A DNA stretch of 64,000 nucleotides, taken from contig JAKSYS010000209.1 of assembly GCA_022925895.1 (NCBI GenBank), positions 1 to 64,000 on the forward strand, read 5' to 3'. Of this stretch, positions 9,937 through 21,568 are shown piece by piece. The notes below the pieces were generated by a model that saw only the letters and a list, made by a program, of their open reading frames with translations, had not been told where the DNA came from and did no database searches. Each line of letters starts with the position of its first letter. Position 1 is the first letter of the stretch. A program made the position numbers and the translations under genes. The DNA is from Fragilaria crotonensis. Lineage: Eukaryota; Bacillariophyta; Fragilariophyceae; Fragilariales; Fragilariaceae.

Positions 9937-12290
9937 TTGACAGTAGCAAACCAACACCGCAGCCTTTTACTCCATTCTCAAGACACCGTGAGTAATCCAT
10001 GGTCAGCATTTCGCAGGGATCTTCTTGAGGCGTTGCGCATTCATAAGACTGCGGGTTCTGAGATTCTCCTTGTGGGTGATTTCAACGAACCATTCGGATC
10101 AGACCCGGACGGCCTGAGTTTTATCGCTGGGGAATTGTCCTTAGTTAACCTTTCTGTTACGAGACATCCGTCCTTGACAGCTCCCGCAACGTATTCCAGA
10201 GGAACAAAGTGCCTCGATTACGCCATTGGCAGCGCAGGCATCCGGGATGCCATGATTGCTATGGGGTATGATCCGTTTAATGCGCGTTTATCATCTGATC
10301 ACCGTGATTTTAATACGGATAAATTGTTTGGGAGCCCGACCGCAGATCTTGCAAGTGGGAAGAGGCGTATGCTCAAAGCCAACAACGCAGCTCAAGTCAC
10401 CACGTATATAAATAAAATGTACGAGTTTCTCCTCGCACACAATGCTTTTGACAGGGGAATGCGATTAACTTATCCGGGCAACCGCCACCAGTTTGCTGAG
10501 CGTCTCGATCGTGACATTCTCGCAGCAAGCCTTGCAGCGGAGGCAGCTATCCCTCAATTTGGCGAACACGCATGGTCCATCGAGTTATCAACGGCACGGC
10601 GTCGTGTGCAATATTTGCGGAAATGTTTATCAATGCTTCGAACTGGCCTCGACTCTTCCGGTCTTCTATGGAAATTTGCTATTGCATTTCCGGATCATGA
10701 ACTACCAAATAATCCAAGTCAGTGCTCTCGTCTACTTCGGTCGGCAACCCACGAAGTTCGCCGTATAGTTAAGCACAGTTTCGTTATCCGAGACGAGGAA
10801 AGTCGACAGCGGATTCAAGAGCTGGAGAAGTCGTTCCGAGCAGCAGACAAACATACGGCTAGAAGGCTACGCCGAATTCGCAAAGCCGAAGATATCAAAG
10901 CGGTTATGTCCAAATTACGCCATGTGCGAGGTAAGAATCATCGCTCTGGGGTAGTGCGATTAGAGATTCCGTTGCACCGCGGGGAAGATCCAAAAACATG
11001 TACGGAGTGGACTCAAATCGACGTTCCAACCGAGATTGTCACACTTCTTCAGGAGAGGAATCGGCTCCATTTCGGTCAAGCTCATGGAACGCCCTTTACG
11101 ATCCCGCCTTTGTCAGACCTTTTGGGGTATACGGGTATTGGTACTGCGCAGCAACAGATACTGAACGGCAAGTTCAATACCACTGGATATGAAGAGAGTG
11201 TCCAACTCCTTTTACAACATCTTCAATATACTCACAAGTGGTCCGAAGACATGACTCGACCTACAATATGCGATGATGACTTCTGCGCCAAACTACGCCT
11301 TTGGTCCGAATCTACTACGACATCTCCCTCTGGAATGCATTTGGGGCATTACAAGGCTTTGATAGCAAGACATTCATACTCGTCGGAAGCATCGGACGAC
11401 GAAGTGACTCTTGAATTCAAAGCGAAACGTGACGAGCTCAATTACAGACAAAGAGCGTTACGTCAGCTTCGATTGGATATGCTCAATTATGTATTGGAAC
11501 GTGGCTACTCGTATCAACGTTGGCAAAAAGTGGTGAATACTATGTTGTTTAAGGACCCTGATAATGTGCGCTTGCATCGGACGCGAGTCATCCACATTTA
11601 CGAAGCGGATTTCAATCTGTTCTTGGGTATAAAGTGGCGCGCAGCGATGCATCAAGCAGAGGATCTCCGTCTCCTCAATGAAGGCCAATTTGGCTCCCGA
11701 CCGTTTCGCAATGCAACTGATCCCGTGTTTATAGAGGAACTCCAACTGGAAATCTCGAGGGCTACGCGAAAACCACTTATACTCACGAACTACGACGCCA
11801 CTGCGTGCTACGATCGGATCATACCAAATTTGGGAATGACTGTAAGCCAGAAGTATGGAGTCCCTGCGAGCGTCACTGCAAGTAACGCGACGACCCTGGA
11901 AAATGCTGAATTTCATGTACGAACTGAACTTGGAATCTCCCCCTCGGAATATCACCACGATCCCGCTTTCCCGGTGTATGGCACCGGTCAAGGTAGCGCA
12001 AATTCTCCAGCAATTTGGTGCTTCCTATCCAGCACGCTGTTTGATTGCTATGATACCCGAGCGTCTCCTGCAACCTACTTGGACACGCAAGGTGATACGA
12101 GAGTTCAGCTAGGTCTTATTGGGTTTGTCGATGATTGCAACGGTCAAACGAACGCTTTCGGTTACGATGGTTCTACAGACACAGTAAAACGAATTGCATC
12201 ACAAGCCCAATCAAATGCTCAATGCTGGTCCGATCTGTTACACGCTAGCGGAGGCGCTCTTGAATTAAGTAAATGCTCAACTCATGTTCT
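9937..12290 (+). pseudogene. LINE-b ORF2: endonuclease C-terminal half, linker and RT core
   Basis: About 785 residues in one frame. LLVGDFNEPFG (endonuclease Asp/Asn) and an SSDH pair are visible, although the sequence after SSDHRDF is shorter than in LINE-c. A basic linker with TEWTQIDVPTEIV follows, then the RT: SPSGMHLGHYKALIARH, TNYDATACYDR (A), YGTGQGSANSPAIWC (B) and GFVDDCNGQTN (C). Near 12290 a small deletion relative to LINE-c removes the QWKFS block and shifts the frame; the original frame stops at 12360. Confidence 0.85.
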
Positions 12291-13543
12291 CCAGCACATT
12301 CTGCAGCGGAAGTATCCATCAAAGTGTGGGATCGACAAGAAGAAAAGGATCAACACTTAAAAGTCCTCTCGGCTTACGCAGCACATAAGACCCTCGGCCA
12401 TTACAAAGACCCTGCAGGAACCCAAAAAGAACAGTATCGGCAGTTGCTAAAGAAGAGCGATTCTGTTACCGCCTTTCTGTGGGAGACACCGTTAACGCGT
12501 CTGGAGGCATGGACTTTTTATTTTGCATGCTATCTACCATCAGTGAGTTACCCTTTGGCAAGTTCGTCGCTCACACCGAAACAACTCGACCGTGTGCAGA
12601 AAAAAGCTATGTCGATTATTGTACCACGGTGCGGATTTAATCGGAACACCAAAAAGGCAATTCTTTATGGTCCTCTTGCATTAGGAGGCGCCAATTTTCG
12701 ATCTCTGCATGTACAACAGGGTGTCGCTCAAATTCTGATGTCCATACGACACTGGCGCAAGAATTCCATCACCGGCAAACTCTTGCGAATTTCAGTCTCG
12801 TGGTTTCAGGCTCAGGTTGGAGTCTCGTTTTCCATACTGGAACACGTCAATCATCCACTGCCACATCTCGAATCAAAGTGGCTCCGTTCGCTCAGGTCGT
12901 TTTTACACAGTATCAATGCCAAGCTTCGTCTCGACATCCAGTACCTCCCTGTTCTCCAACGACTGCACGACGCATATATTATGGACGTCATCCAATCCTC
13001 AGGAATATTTTCACCGGCGGAGATCTGCAGACTAAATTATTGCAGGCTTTATTTAAACGTCGTTACTTTATCGGATTTGACGATGATCAATGGACGTAAA
13101 CTGGACACGCATAAGTTAACGGGACATCATTCTCTCCTGAGCAGTACGACATACGGCACTGCAATCCATCAAGAAAGACCATCGGAGTCCTCGTGGAAGT
13201 TGTGGCAGAAAGCGAACGCATTGTGGAGTCGACCTGATGGTTCTCTCCTTCAACCGTTAGGCGATTGGGTTCTCCCTATTCATGCGATGCGCCAGCGTCA
13301 CCCGGCTTATTGGTTTGGAGGTCGGTTGTGGGTAAAAATCCAGGAACAGTACGTTAAATGCTACTCTGAGTCTGCTTGGGTCTCCCGCGAGTCGTCATGG
13401 GTGATCGATTGGGCCTCGCTCCCATCGCAGGCAGTTCCGATGCTGGCAACCCAATCTGCACCAGGCTTGTGGAGCATCTCTCATCTAAGTCATATTCTGG
13501 AAGTCAACAACCCCCCGGTCGCTGGAACGTTCCAGCAATTTAT
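12291..13543 (+). pseudogene. LINE-b ORF2: RT thumb and connection, up to the YR-1 insertion
   Basis: It continues the RT in a new frame: AAHKTLGHYKDPAGTQ, PRCGFNRNTKKAILYGPLAL, CRLYLNVVTLSDL and NALWSRPDGSLLQPLG. The frame runs to the second base of a codon at 13543. It resumes with the third base at 19880 and stays in frame, so YR-1 splits one codon. Confidence 0.82.
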
Positions 13544-13839
13544 CGAAATAAATTCCGAGTCTTGTCCAAATTTCTCTAAGTCCGTTTAGTCGGATGAGTC
13601 GTCTGCTTCGTGGTTTCGTCGTACCGTTGTCTCGCGCACTGTCGCGTCGATTCGTGTGTTGTCTGTGGTCATTCTCGTTTCTCTTTTGTGCTCGTGAGAC
13701 TAGTAGAAATAAATAGATGGCATCGGAATCTGGTCCTAATAGTTTTGTCTCTCTCTCCTGGTTCGTCTCGCGGTGTCGGTCCCGTGATAGTTATCTAGCG
13801 GGGTCCGTCGCGCGATTGTGAGTCGACCTGGTTTCCGCC
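13544..13839. repeat. YR-1 B terminal repeat
   Basis: About 296 bp from CGAAATAAATTCC to GACCTGGTTTCCGCC, closely matching the two B copies of YR-2 (34694-34992 and 35231-35526). Confidence 0.85.
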
Positions 13840-13879
13840 ATTTTCCGGTTGTCGTTCGTCCGCAGAATCTGGGGCGATC

Positions 13880-14960
13880 GTGTAGAAAGATTGTCGACTC
13901 GTCATGCGTGCGGCTACCCGAGTGTCGAGTCCGGCACTTGAATTCGAGGTATCTCATGAACGTCTGGCTTCGCCACCTCCCCACCATCTGAATCGTCTCA
14001 CTTGGAACTCCGGCGAGGTGCATGGCCATCGCGGCGCCTGATCTGATCGAGTGAGTGCCGATGCCACTCGCCTGGAGGCCAAGCCTCTCCTCCCCTGCGA
14101 GTCGTCGCCATCCTGAGCTGCCTCAGTATGGACTTGGAAGAGATGTGTTGGGGTTCGTCTGAGTCCTGCGTCCTGACGGCGTTAATCTTCGGGTTCGTCC
14201 GTGAATGGCAATCGTAACTCCGTACCTCGTCGTCAGGTCCGCTAGCACGCGGACGGGGCAGATGTCCGTTTGTCCCTGCCTGTCGTTTCGATGCTGAGTC
14301 ACTGTCGCGCCTTTGTCCCCGTTCTTTTGTCGCCGGAAGGTGATCGACACGGTGTCGGCATTCTCCAGTTGTCCTCGGTCGGTTGTCTGCAGGTCCTGTC
14401 CTTCTGTCGGAAACGAACGTCGTCCACTCTGATCACTGATGTCGTCCGTCGGCTTCCGACATCGGAATATTCGCACGACCTCATGGCGAAAAAGAACGCG
14501 ACCACCACAAGTTGTCCAATAGCGATGTCCGTCTCGTTTCTTGCCCAGGATCGAACCTTTCGAATCACCTCTAACGGCAGCGCCTGCTGTGGGGTAGGTC
14601 CTGGGTCCTCGTCGGCGTAACGTTTCAGTTGTAAAGCCAGAAGGGGTCGAGTCGTCCGGCGGCGTCGTGGATTGGGCTCTCAAATTTGTTAAGCCTGAAG
14701 GCCTGAGCCACACCGTCGAGGGTGGCACGAATGGAACCGGACAAGGGTCCATTGCCAGCTTCCTGAGGTTGTCGGGAGCGAAGCCGTCCGTCCCGAAGGG
14801 CGGCGGCGAAGCAGGCGAACGTTTCTGCTTTCGCTTCTCGTCCGAGTCCTTGAGAAAAGGCTCCTCCGACTCCGTCGATTCGTCCGAGGAATCTTTCGTA
14901 ACAGCGCCAGCTGCTATCGCGCTTGGCACGGGTTGAGTCGGCAAGAGCTGCGTTTTGGGC
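13880..14960 (-). pseudogene. YR-1 tyrosine recombinase (broken)
   Basis: Read leftwards in several frames. The N-terminal helical domain is at about 14960-14700 (LADSTRAKRDSSWRCYERFLG, AQAFRLNKFESPIHDAAGRL). The box I region with the first catalytic Arg is FFFAMRSCEYS at about 14500-14460. The C-terminal box II part is at 14029-13920 (MAMHLAGVPSETIQMVGRWRS, FMRYL with the candidate Tyr). The box II His-x-x-Arg seen in YR-2 (HSIRSG) lies just upstream in a broken frame. The enzyme would integrate circular cDNA. As it stands it cannot be made as one protein. Confidence 0.8.
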
Positions 14961-15560
14961 AGCAGCTGCAGCCAGCCTCCAATCTGCGAAATAAGGGCTG
15001 GCCGCAAAGGGATGATCCTGAAGTTCTGTGGAACAAACGGTGAGCAGTTTTTCGTGATCAAGTCTGTCAGTGCCGCGTCGTCTAGAGCGAAATCTCGGGA
15101 GAGCATGTCCGCCACCTTGTTCTCTTTCCCGGGGAACCACTGCGTGTAGTGGTCTATCTCGTGCGTGAGGCAGAAATCAGCGAACGCTCGGGCTATCGTC
15201 AGGTGAAGCGGACAATCGTCGTTGAAGTTCGACTTAGCAAGCCATCCCGCTGCTGAGGTGCTGTCTCCTGACTGAGCAGAACGTCTTCGTCCGTCCACGC
15301 GGCCCCTTCGTGGAATTCCACGATCATCCCCACAAAGGCAGCAAGGAACTCGAGAGTGTTTAGGGTCGCTCGCCCCAGCAGGTGCTCTGGTAGCTGATAT
15401 CGCCACGCCAGGCCGCTCTTGAGGCAGTAGCCTCCGATGCCTTGTGGGCATGCGTCCACCCTCACTATGCGCGTCGGCCACCGGCAAACCAGCCTGTTGA
15501 TCGAGATACCTCGCGACGCCTTCTGAAGGAAAGCCTTCCACAGAATCAGGTCGTCCAGTT
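14960..15560 (-). pseudogene. YR-1 RNase H domain
   Basis: RVDACPQGIGGYCLKSG (Asp) at about 15465-15415, NTLEFLAAFVGM (Glu), GDSTSAAGWLAKS (Asp) in a second frame, and WFPGKENKVADMLSRDF near the end. This is the RNase H arrangement usual for DIRS-type elements, directly after the RT and before the recombinase. At least one frameshift lies between the Glu and third Asp motifs. Confidence 0.78.
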
Positions 15561-17015
15561 GGGGTTTGGTCAGTCTCGCCTTCCGGCCTGCTTCGAACGC
15601 TCGCAGGCCTTGTATAGCCTTCCCATAAAGTGTCTTGCGTAAGGGATGACGTAGGCGGCGTGGCTAAAACGTCCGAGGGTCGTCTCTAGGTCTCGTCGTC
15701 ACGAAGGCATGTCTGTGCGTCAGCATCCTGTCAACGGCTTGCGTCCAGCTCATGTGCTTATCGTGAGGCAGTGCGACGACGAAGCGGCGTGGTCCACGAT
15801 CCATCCGAGGATCATCTTCCTCTCGGATGGTTTGGCCTCGGCCAGGAACTTTGGGATCGCAAGGATATCGTCTCTGGGAAAAGTCTCCTTAACCTCGGGG
15901 TCGCAAGGCCTCCCGACCAGGTGGAGCGCCAGCGGGATCGCGGCAGCGCTCTTTCTGCGTCGCGGGGTTGAAGGCCCCAAAATGTCGTCCAGGTAGCAGT
16001 CGAAGCGAGGGAGGTCGTCGTAGGGTGGATAGTTCACTGCGAAGTAGTCCGCCTTGCCGAAAACACTCATTTTGTCGACCGACCCTTTGTCATTGTCCAC
16101 TGCCCTTCGGTGTCCAGGAGGTGCTGGTGCGGCGAGTGGTAGACGCTGATCCCAGTCGTCCCTGCGGACAAGGTCGTTTGCCAAGTCCGTGATCATCTCC
16201 GACACGTCGCTCCATTGCGATGGGTTTGGCGCTCCACCGAACGTCATCCTCAGCGCCACTAACAGCAGGTCGTCGATACTCGTGCAGGACTTCATGGCTG
16301 TGGCTGCTTTGAGATGGATTCGTCTGTAGGCGGATTTGCAGTCGACCTTCGTCATCCAGATAGGCTCGTCTGGCCATAGTTGGCGCAGGAACGAGATGTG
16401 GTACATGAGTCTGCTGAATGCTTTTCCGAAACGTGCTTCTGTCAGTTGGGATGTGTCCACGCGTTCATTTACGCTTCGTCCTGCCACTCCGCTCGGGCTG
16501 AATGACTGGTCATGTGTCAGTCGGAGTTTCTCTATTGAATTTCCTTTCTCGTCGATCGACGTCTGCGCGACCATCCCCAGAGGCGCGACCTCGCATCCCT
16601 TGATCTCTAAGGCTTCTCGCGGCAGTGGTAGCTGCCAACCCCTTGAGGCTTCGTCCTTCAGCATGGATATCAACTTTGCCTCGTGGCCTCGGGCCGATTT
16701 GTGATTGCCGCGAGCTAAGTTGGCGCGCACGTCCGCGAGGCGGTCAGAATCGAGATCTCGCGAAGCGGGAACTCGGCCCCTTCGGAGATGCGCTCCTGAA
16801 AACGCGGCCAGAGGGGTGGGCGGACAGGAGCGGGGCGAGAAGTTCGGTGGGCGAAACTCGGATCCCGGCGTCAGGGCGCTGAACGGCTGGGCCCGAAGGG
16901 CGGCGTCGAGGTCGAGGGCGTACCGTTTGAGCACCGCGAGGTTGTGGCGGGCGGCGTCGTGCGTCCAGTCGAAGCGAAACTCCGTCGCGTGGGTGCGCGG
17001 TTGGCCGGAGTGCAA
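15560..17015 (-). pseudogene. YR-1 reverse transcriptase
   Basis: 421 residues open at 17015-15750. Order seen: LARGNHKSARGHEAKLI, motif A TKVDCKSAYRRIHLK, motif B TFGGAPNPSQWSDVSEM, motif C RFDCYLDDILG (YLDD). Then DDILAIPKFLAEAKPSERK. The part after 15750 (to the RNase H start) continues in another frame. The protein probably begins upstream, where Gag and Pol frames overlap at about 17000-17400. Confidence 0.83.
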
Positions 17016-18027
17016 AATAGTGGCAAGGGCATCGGCCAGGCGTGGTTCGGGAGTCGGGAACGGCGAGTCGACGTTCGGGAGCGGATCGTCGGCAATGGCA
17101 CCAACGATGGGAACTTACCGGGAAGCGGGCGTGGCGTGTCTGCGAGGGCTGATGTCGGCGCGTCGTGGGCGTCTCCGGGCGACAATGCGCGCGCCACGGA
17201 GTGGTCGGTCGGTGGCGAGTCGAGGGCGGAGCGTAGCGCTCCAGGCCCGACTTCGTTTCGTGACGGGTCGTCGCGGGCTGGCGAGATGCGGGCGTCGGCG
17301 ACGTGGCGGGGGCGAGAAGGTTCGTGCGCGTGGGTTCCCGCGGGACTGTCTCGGGCGGCAGATTCCGATAAAGTCCGGGGCGTCCTACGTGGCGTCTGTT
17401 GTGGAACTCGGCCGTCGACCGTTCCTGGTCGAACGCCCATTGCGACGGCTGTGCGACGAAGGCGGGCTGGAAGTAAGCAGATGCAGAGGGTCCTAATTTT
17501 GTTTTCTTGCTGGGCGGCGTCGCGTCGGACGAGGGGCGGCGCATGCGCGCCCGGCACTGCTCTATCCACGCTCGTACGGCGGTCGTCTGTTCGGTCGTGA
17601 GGGCGACGTGCGAGGCGCTCAAGAAACAGCTCTTGACGCACTTCCCGTTTAGGTGCCACCTGCAGCACATGTTCGGGATCGGTCCACTTCGGACGTGATC
17701 GAGGAACACCTGCCAAGTGTCGTTCGCGTCTCTCGGGAAAAGGTCCTGCTGTGGGTTTGTGACTGCGTCCGCGGGTTGCCCGCGACGTCCGGCTCGAGCG
17801 CTCCCGGCGGCGGCTACAGGCTGCGAGTCGCCCTTTTGGTCGACTCCACGTCCCAGCCGCTCCTTGAGGAAGTCGCAGGCCGGGAAGACAAAGGCGCCGT
17901 CCTCCAACTGCTGCCGGGTGGACCTGAATTCTAGGAGTGCTGGGTTGATCTCGTCCTCGTGTTCGACTCCAGCGCAGAGAACTAGGTATTGTTGCATGCG
18001 TTTTCGATGAACCAACCTAACCTGCAC
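16744..18027 (-). pseudogene. YR-1 Gag C-terminal part with CCCH-like zinc motif
   Basis: The first 200 residues match YR-2 closely: VLCAGVEHEDEINPALLEF, ANDTWQVFLDHVRSGPIPN, then a C-x8-C-x3-C-x5-H motif at residues 121-139, followed by a basic stretch with PPSKKTKLGP. The rest is Pro/Arg/Thr-rich and may be partly out of frame. The motif is likely a nucleic-acid-binding finger of Gag. Confidence 0.72.
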
Positions 18028-18039
18028 GCGGCTGAGGGG

Positions 18040-18600
18040 TCAGCGTGCGCTAGCTGGCGGAGCGTCGCCAGTGTGGAGCCGACCGCCCTGGTCAGGAAAC
18101 GGCTCCACTCGTCCAACATGTGTGTGAGCGGGGAATTGGCTCGAAAGGAGCTCCAGCACTCCGCTCATGTTCTCGATAAGCCGCGCGAGTTCGTGAAAAT
18201 CTTTCGGCACCGTGAAGTTGAGTTTTGTCATGCTCTTGATGTCCTTCTCCGAGAAGCCCGTGGTCGTGTCGGTCGTCTTGAGTTGCATTTGCACAAGGGT
18301 GCTGGCGTGATCAGAGGCTTCTCGCCCGATCGCTGCTGCTCGGGCGAACGTCTGGGGACCGCAACAGAAGAGGCTGAAGGCCCCTGGCCGGTCAGGTGTG
18401 TCGGCCGTGAAAGAAGCGGTGCGGATTGCGCAGAAGCCCATGGGAATGAACGCGTCTCGACCTTTGGTGTTCCTCAAGAAGTGGTGGATGTGGTTTTGTA
18501 CGTAGGCCACGTTGCTAAGCGTCAGGATGTCCGAGAAAGACTGGACCGGGCGGCTGCGAATCATCCTGTCGGCGTCCCTTTCGGACACGAAAAGGACCAT
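18040..18600 (-). pseudogene. YR-1 Gag middle part
   Basis: 186 residues nearly identical in order to YR-2 39834-40223: FSDILTLSNVAYVQNHIHHF, GRDAFIPMGFCA, FSLFCCGPQTFAR, KTTDTTTGFSEKDIKS. No recognised domain. It lies between the Gag N-terminus and the zinc motif; frames change on both sides. Confidence 0.65.
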
Positions 18601-18882
18601 TCGTTTCGTCGACGGCGGAAAGAGTCAAAGCCTGTCTTCGACGTTTGGGGGACGAGGTCGCTGCGTTTGCTGCCTGTCGCTCCAGTAACGTTGACAGGTT
18701 TCGAATGGCGTCCTCTGTGCGTCCTGGCGTGCTGGCATGGTCGTCCGTCCGAATGAGGCTCCTAGCTCTGACCGCCAGATGCTTGAGGTGTAGCGATTTC
18801 GCCCATTCGTCCGATCGTTTGAGTATGCGTTTGATGCCGCCACCCTCGCTTTGTCGGTCCCGGGTCCTCCTCGAGTTTACCG

Positions 18883-19685
18883 CTACGCTGAGGACCCACC
18901 GCGGGATGTAAGAGGCTGCCTCCGCGCGGATGGTTGCTCTGACGGGTCTGGGTCCTCGCTCGCTCTCTGTTTAATGGCGTTGACGATCAGTAGGGCGAGC
19001 TCCTCTGGCGCGGTGACGTAAGTGTCCATGATGGCGGCTGCGATGAAGGCCGGCACCGGGACGGTGGGCTTCATCGTGAACCCGACGACCGTGACGTCGT
19101 CTGTGTCGTCCTCGCTCGCTTCGACTGGCTTGCTTGGCTTCGCCCGGTGCTTCGTTCCGCTTCCTTTCTTCGGTCGTCCTCTGGTTGCAGTCGGCAGGGT
19201 GCCGGCTGGCTCGGCTTCGCGCGTGGCTCCGGTGCTGACGCCTGGCACCTGGGCACGTGTCGTCAGAGATTCATTGATCGCCGCCAGTACGTCCGACGTA
19301 GAATTCCACGAGAGCATCCTCGACCAATCAAAAGGCGTTCCGATGTGTCGCTCTACGACCTGTTTCGTGTCGACCGCCATGGCGGCGGCGAAGCCGCCAG
19401 CCCCATCAGTGCCCAAAGGGCGTTCGTCCCGTCGTTGAGTCCATCGTCAGCGTCGTGGTGGAAGTGGTGAAAGAGTCGGATGACTCCGTGCGTGTTTACC
19501 ATAAGGTGGGCGACTTCCGGAGAGCACAAGTGTACGAATCCTGTAGAATTTGTACTGACCGAGTTCGTCTTCGAATTCAAAGCGCTGAGCTTTTCGACGA
19601 CCTCCCACTGGTCGAGCTTCCTGAAAACGTCCAACCACGTCAAGGTCATCGTCATCGGTGAGCGAGCGTCGTCTGACCCCTCCAT
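18883..19685 (-). pseudogene. YR-1 Gag N-terminal part
   Basis: Two overlapping frames. The ATG at 19685 begins MEGSDDARSPMTMTLTWLDV and continues to HHFHHDADDGLNDGTNALWA. After a shift near 19400 it continues as GGFAAAMAVDTKQVVERHIG down to TVVGFTMKPTVPVPAFIAAA. YR-2 has the same protein. The start lies 37 nt inside the A repeat boundary. Confidence 0.65.
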
Positions 19686-19722
19686 TGCGTCTGTGGTTCA
19701 AGTCGGGTCGGGGGAGAGGCCA

Positions 19723-19879
19723 GATTAACTAGAGTAGTGTCTTTGTCGATTCGAGTTCGTTCGGATTGTGAGCAATTCGTATCTTGTGTTGTGTTGTGTC
19801 GTGGTGTTCGTCTGTCTGTGTCTCGTGTTCGTCTGTCTGATGGCGACTGCCCGTCCTTTCCCGATCTTCGGACATGCCA
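19723..19879. repeat. YR-1 A terminal repeat
   Basis: 157 bp ending in GGACATGCCA, matching A1 (41483-41639) and A2 (35081-35230) of YR-2. It holds two copies of GTGTTCGTCTGTCTG at 19804 and 19825, exactly 21 bp apart. Confidence 0.85.
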
Positions 19880-20948
19880 CGCGTCTCTTCCCTCATGGGA
19901 GATGGAGTTATTGCAACACGTGGAAATGTCGGAAGATCCATTTTCAGTTGCCCTGGCATTAGAACATGGTATTCGGGCCGTCAGTGACGGGTCTGACTGG
20001 CATCAAATCCAAGGTGCATTTGGCTGGGTAATGAGCACGGATTTGGGAAACCGGTGCGCCTGCGGAATGGGCCCCGCGCGGAGTGCGTCGCCTCACGCCT
20101 ATAGGTCTGAAAGTTACGGTTTGTTATCGTTGTTGTGTTTTCTTCGTCGTCTCGCGGAATTCACGGGAAAACATGATCAATGGGTCGGAATTATAGCCAC
20201 CGACAGTCAGAGCCTGGTTGACACGGTTCTACAAACCCCAGCACCTCTTGGCGCCCCCGGCGGGGTCTCCGATTTATCTCAGGGGGAGACAGAGCGTCTT
20301 ATCAAAAGTTTCCCTTTAGAGCCCACCATCCCCGAATGGGATATTGTCCGAGGTATTCAAGATCTGCTTCACATTATGCCACACGTCCGACTGCAACATG
20401 TAAAGGGTCACCAAGATCGGGAGCTTCCATACCATCGTCTCTCCCTGTTGGCTCAATTAAATGTGGATGCGGATACGCAGGCGTCGCGTTATCAGCGGGA
20501 CTTCGGGTCCTTCCAACCCAACGTACTTCTCACCGAATGGGCAGGAGTTCATTTAGAGTTCCCAACTGGTACAGTAACATCTCATTTCGAAACGGCTTTG
20601 CGGTTTCAAGCAACGGCACCTGAGCTGAAAGCACACATGATGGCGCGATATTCATGGACACCGCAAACATTGGCGGCGAGTAACTGGGACGCGCATGGCA
20701 AGGCCTTGCACCGCCATCTAACTCGACGAACTCACCTCGTGAAGTTAGTTCATGGGTTGCTTCCGACGAACTCACGGATTCATCGGCATGATCCTGGTAA
20801 ACGCACCTGTCCTAGCTGTCGTCGGGAGTCAGAGACGTGGCAACATATCTTGAGGTGTTCTTCAGCGTCCCGTGTCAAGTGGAGGACAGAGATGCTTTTG
20901 AAGCTCGATCAGCAATGTGACGAATTGGGTCTTGCAGGCTGTACGTGA
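19880..20948 (+). pseudogene. LINE-b ORF2: RNase H and zinc motif, after YR-1
   Basis: It resumes the frame cut at 13543. WEMELLQHVEMSEDPF leads into RNase H: VSDGSDWHQIQGAFGWVMS (Asp), YRSESYGLLSLLCF (Glu), IATDSQSLVD (Asp), VKGHQDRE and LNVDADTQA (Asp). Then WDAHGKALHRHLTRRTHLVK and the motif C-x2-C-x8-H-x3-C at about 20810-20860. All catalytic RNase H residues are present. A shift near 20930 ends this frame. Confidence 0.83.
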
Positions 20949-21504
20949 TTGGAGTGGTCATACAACGTCCGAAGACTGCGCGTTTACAATGAGTACGCCG
21001 GATGCACCAATCGGTATTCGACGCCTGGTATATCAACAAAATGCTATCGGATGGGAACACCTGTTCCTGGGTAGGTTCAGCAGCGAATGGAGCTCTCTTC
21101 AAGACGAGTACTATGCTAGGCAAGCTCAAGCCACGGAAACCAAACGACAAACGGGGCAACGGTGGCAGATCGCAATTATTGGTGCTATTTGGAAGCATTA
21201 GTTTTTCCTCTGGGACATGAGGAACAAAGAGATACATGGCGCGGATTCCCGCTCACGAGCACTGGCAGAGCGACGCGTCGTCGATCGCACGCTGATAGAT
21301 ATTTACGACGTCCGCAATCAATTGGAGCCCAGCGTGCAACACCTTCTACTTCAGGACATTACCGATCATTTTACGAAAACGGTGACTTACAATAAAAATT
21401 GGATCGCAGTTTACGGTCCGTTAGTTAAGAGGAGCATCAAGCGCGCAAAAGCCAAGGCAATCCAAGGTGTCAAGTCGATCCGCCATTATTTCGGAGTACG
21501 GTGA
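20917..21504 (+). pseudogene. LINE-b ORF2: C-terminal tail
   Basis: APIGIRRLVYQQNAIGWEHL, GRFSSEWSSLQDEYY and WQIAIIGAIWKH, then an in-frame TAG at 21199-21201, then RNKEIHGADSRSRALAERR and the basic end KRAKAKAIQGVKSIRHYF. Apart from the stop the frame is continuous. Matching blocks close ORF2 in every LINE here. Confidence 0.75.
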
Positions 21505-21568
21505 TCAGTTTCTAGAGAGTCATGCTGGCCGCTACTGGTATACGGTAGCGTCTAGTCGTGTGGGTCGA

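Larger units (their letters stand above)
13544..19879 (-). mobile_element. YR-1: DIRS-like tyrosine-recombinase retrotransposon in LINE-b
   Basis: 6336 bp. It opens (as printed) with CGAAATAAATTCCGAG and closes with CTTCGGACATGCCA, the same ends as YR-2. Joining 13543 to 19880 restores the LINE-b frame with no duplicated bases, as expected for DIRS-type integration. Genes read leftwards: Gag, RT, RNase H, tyrosine recombinase. It has one A repeat (19723-19879) and one B repeat (13544-13839), and lacks the A2-B2 unit of YR-2. The genes are broken by many frameshifts. It is visibly more GC-rich than its LINE host. Confidence 0.9.

Noticed and set aside
14123-14600. Tyrosine recombinase as evidence of a phage or bacterial integron
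   Set aside because: It is preceded by RT and RNase H in one element, as in eukaryotic DIRS-like retrotransposons; nothing else looks bacterial.
16705-17600. Arg/Gly-rich plus-strand frames of 218-263 residues
   Set aside because: They are antisense to YR-1 Gag/Pol and have no motif; shadows.
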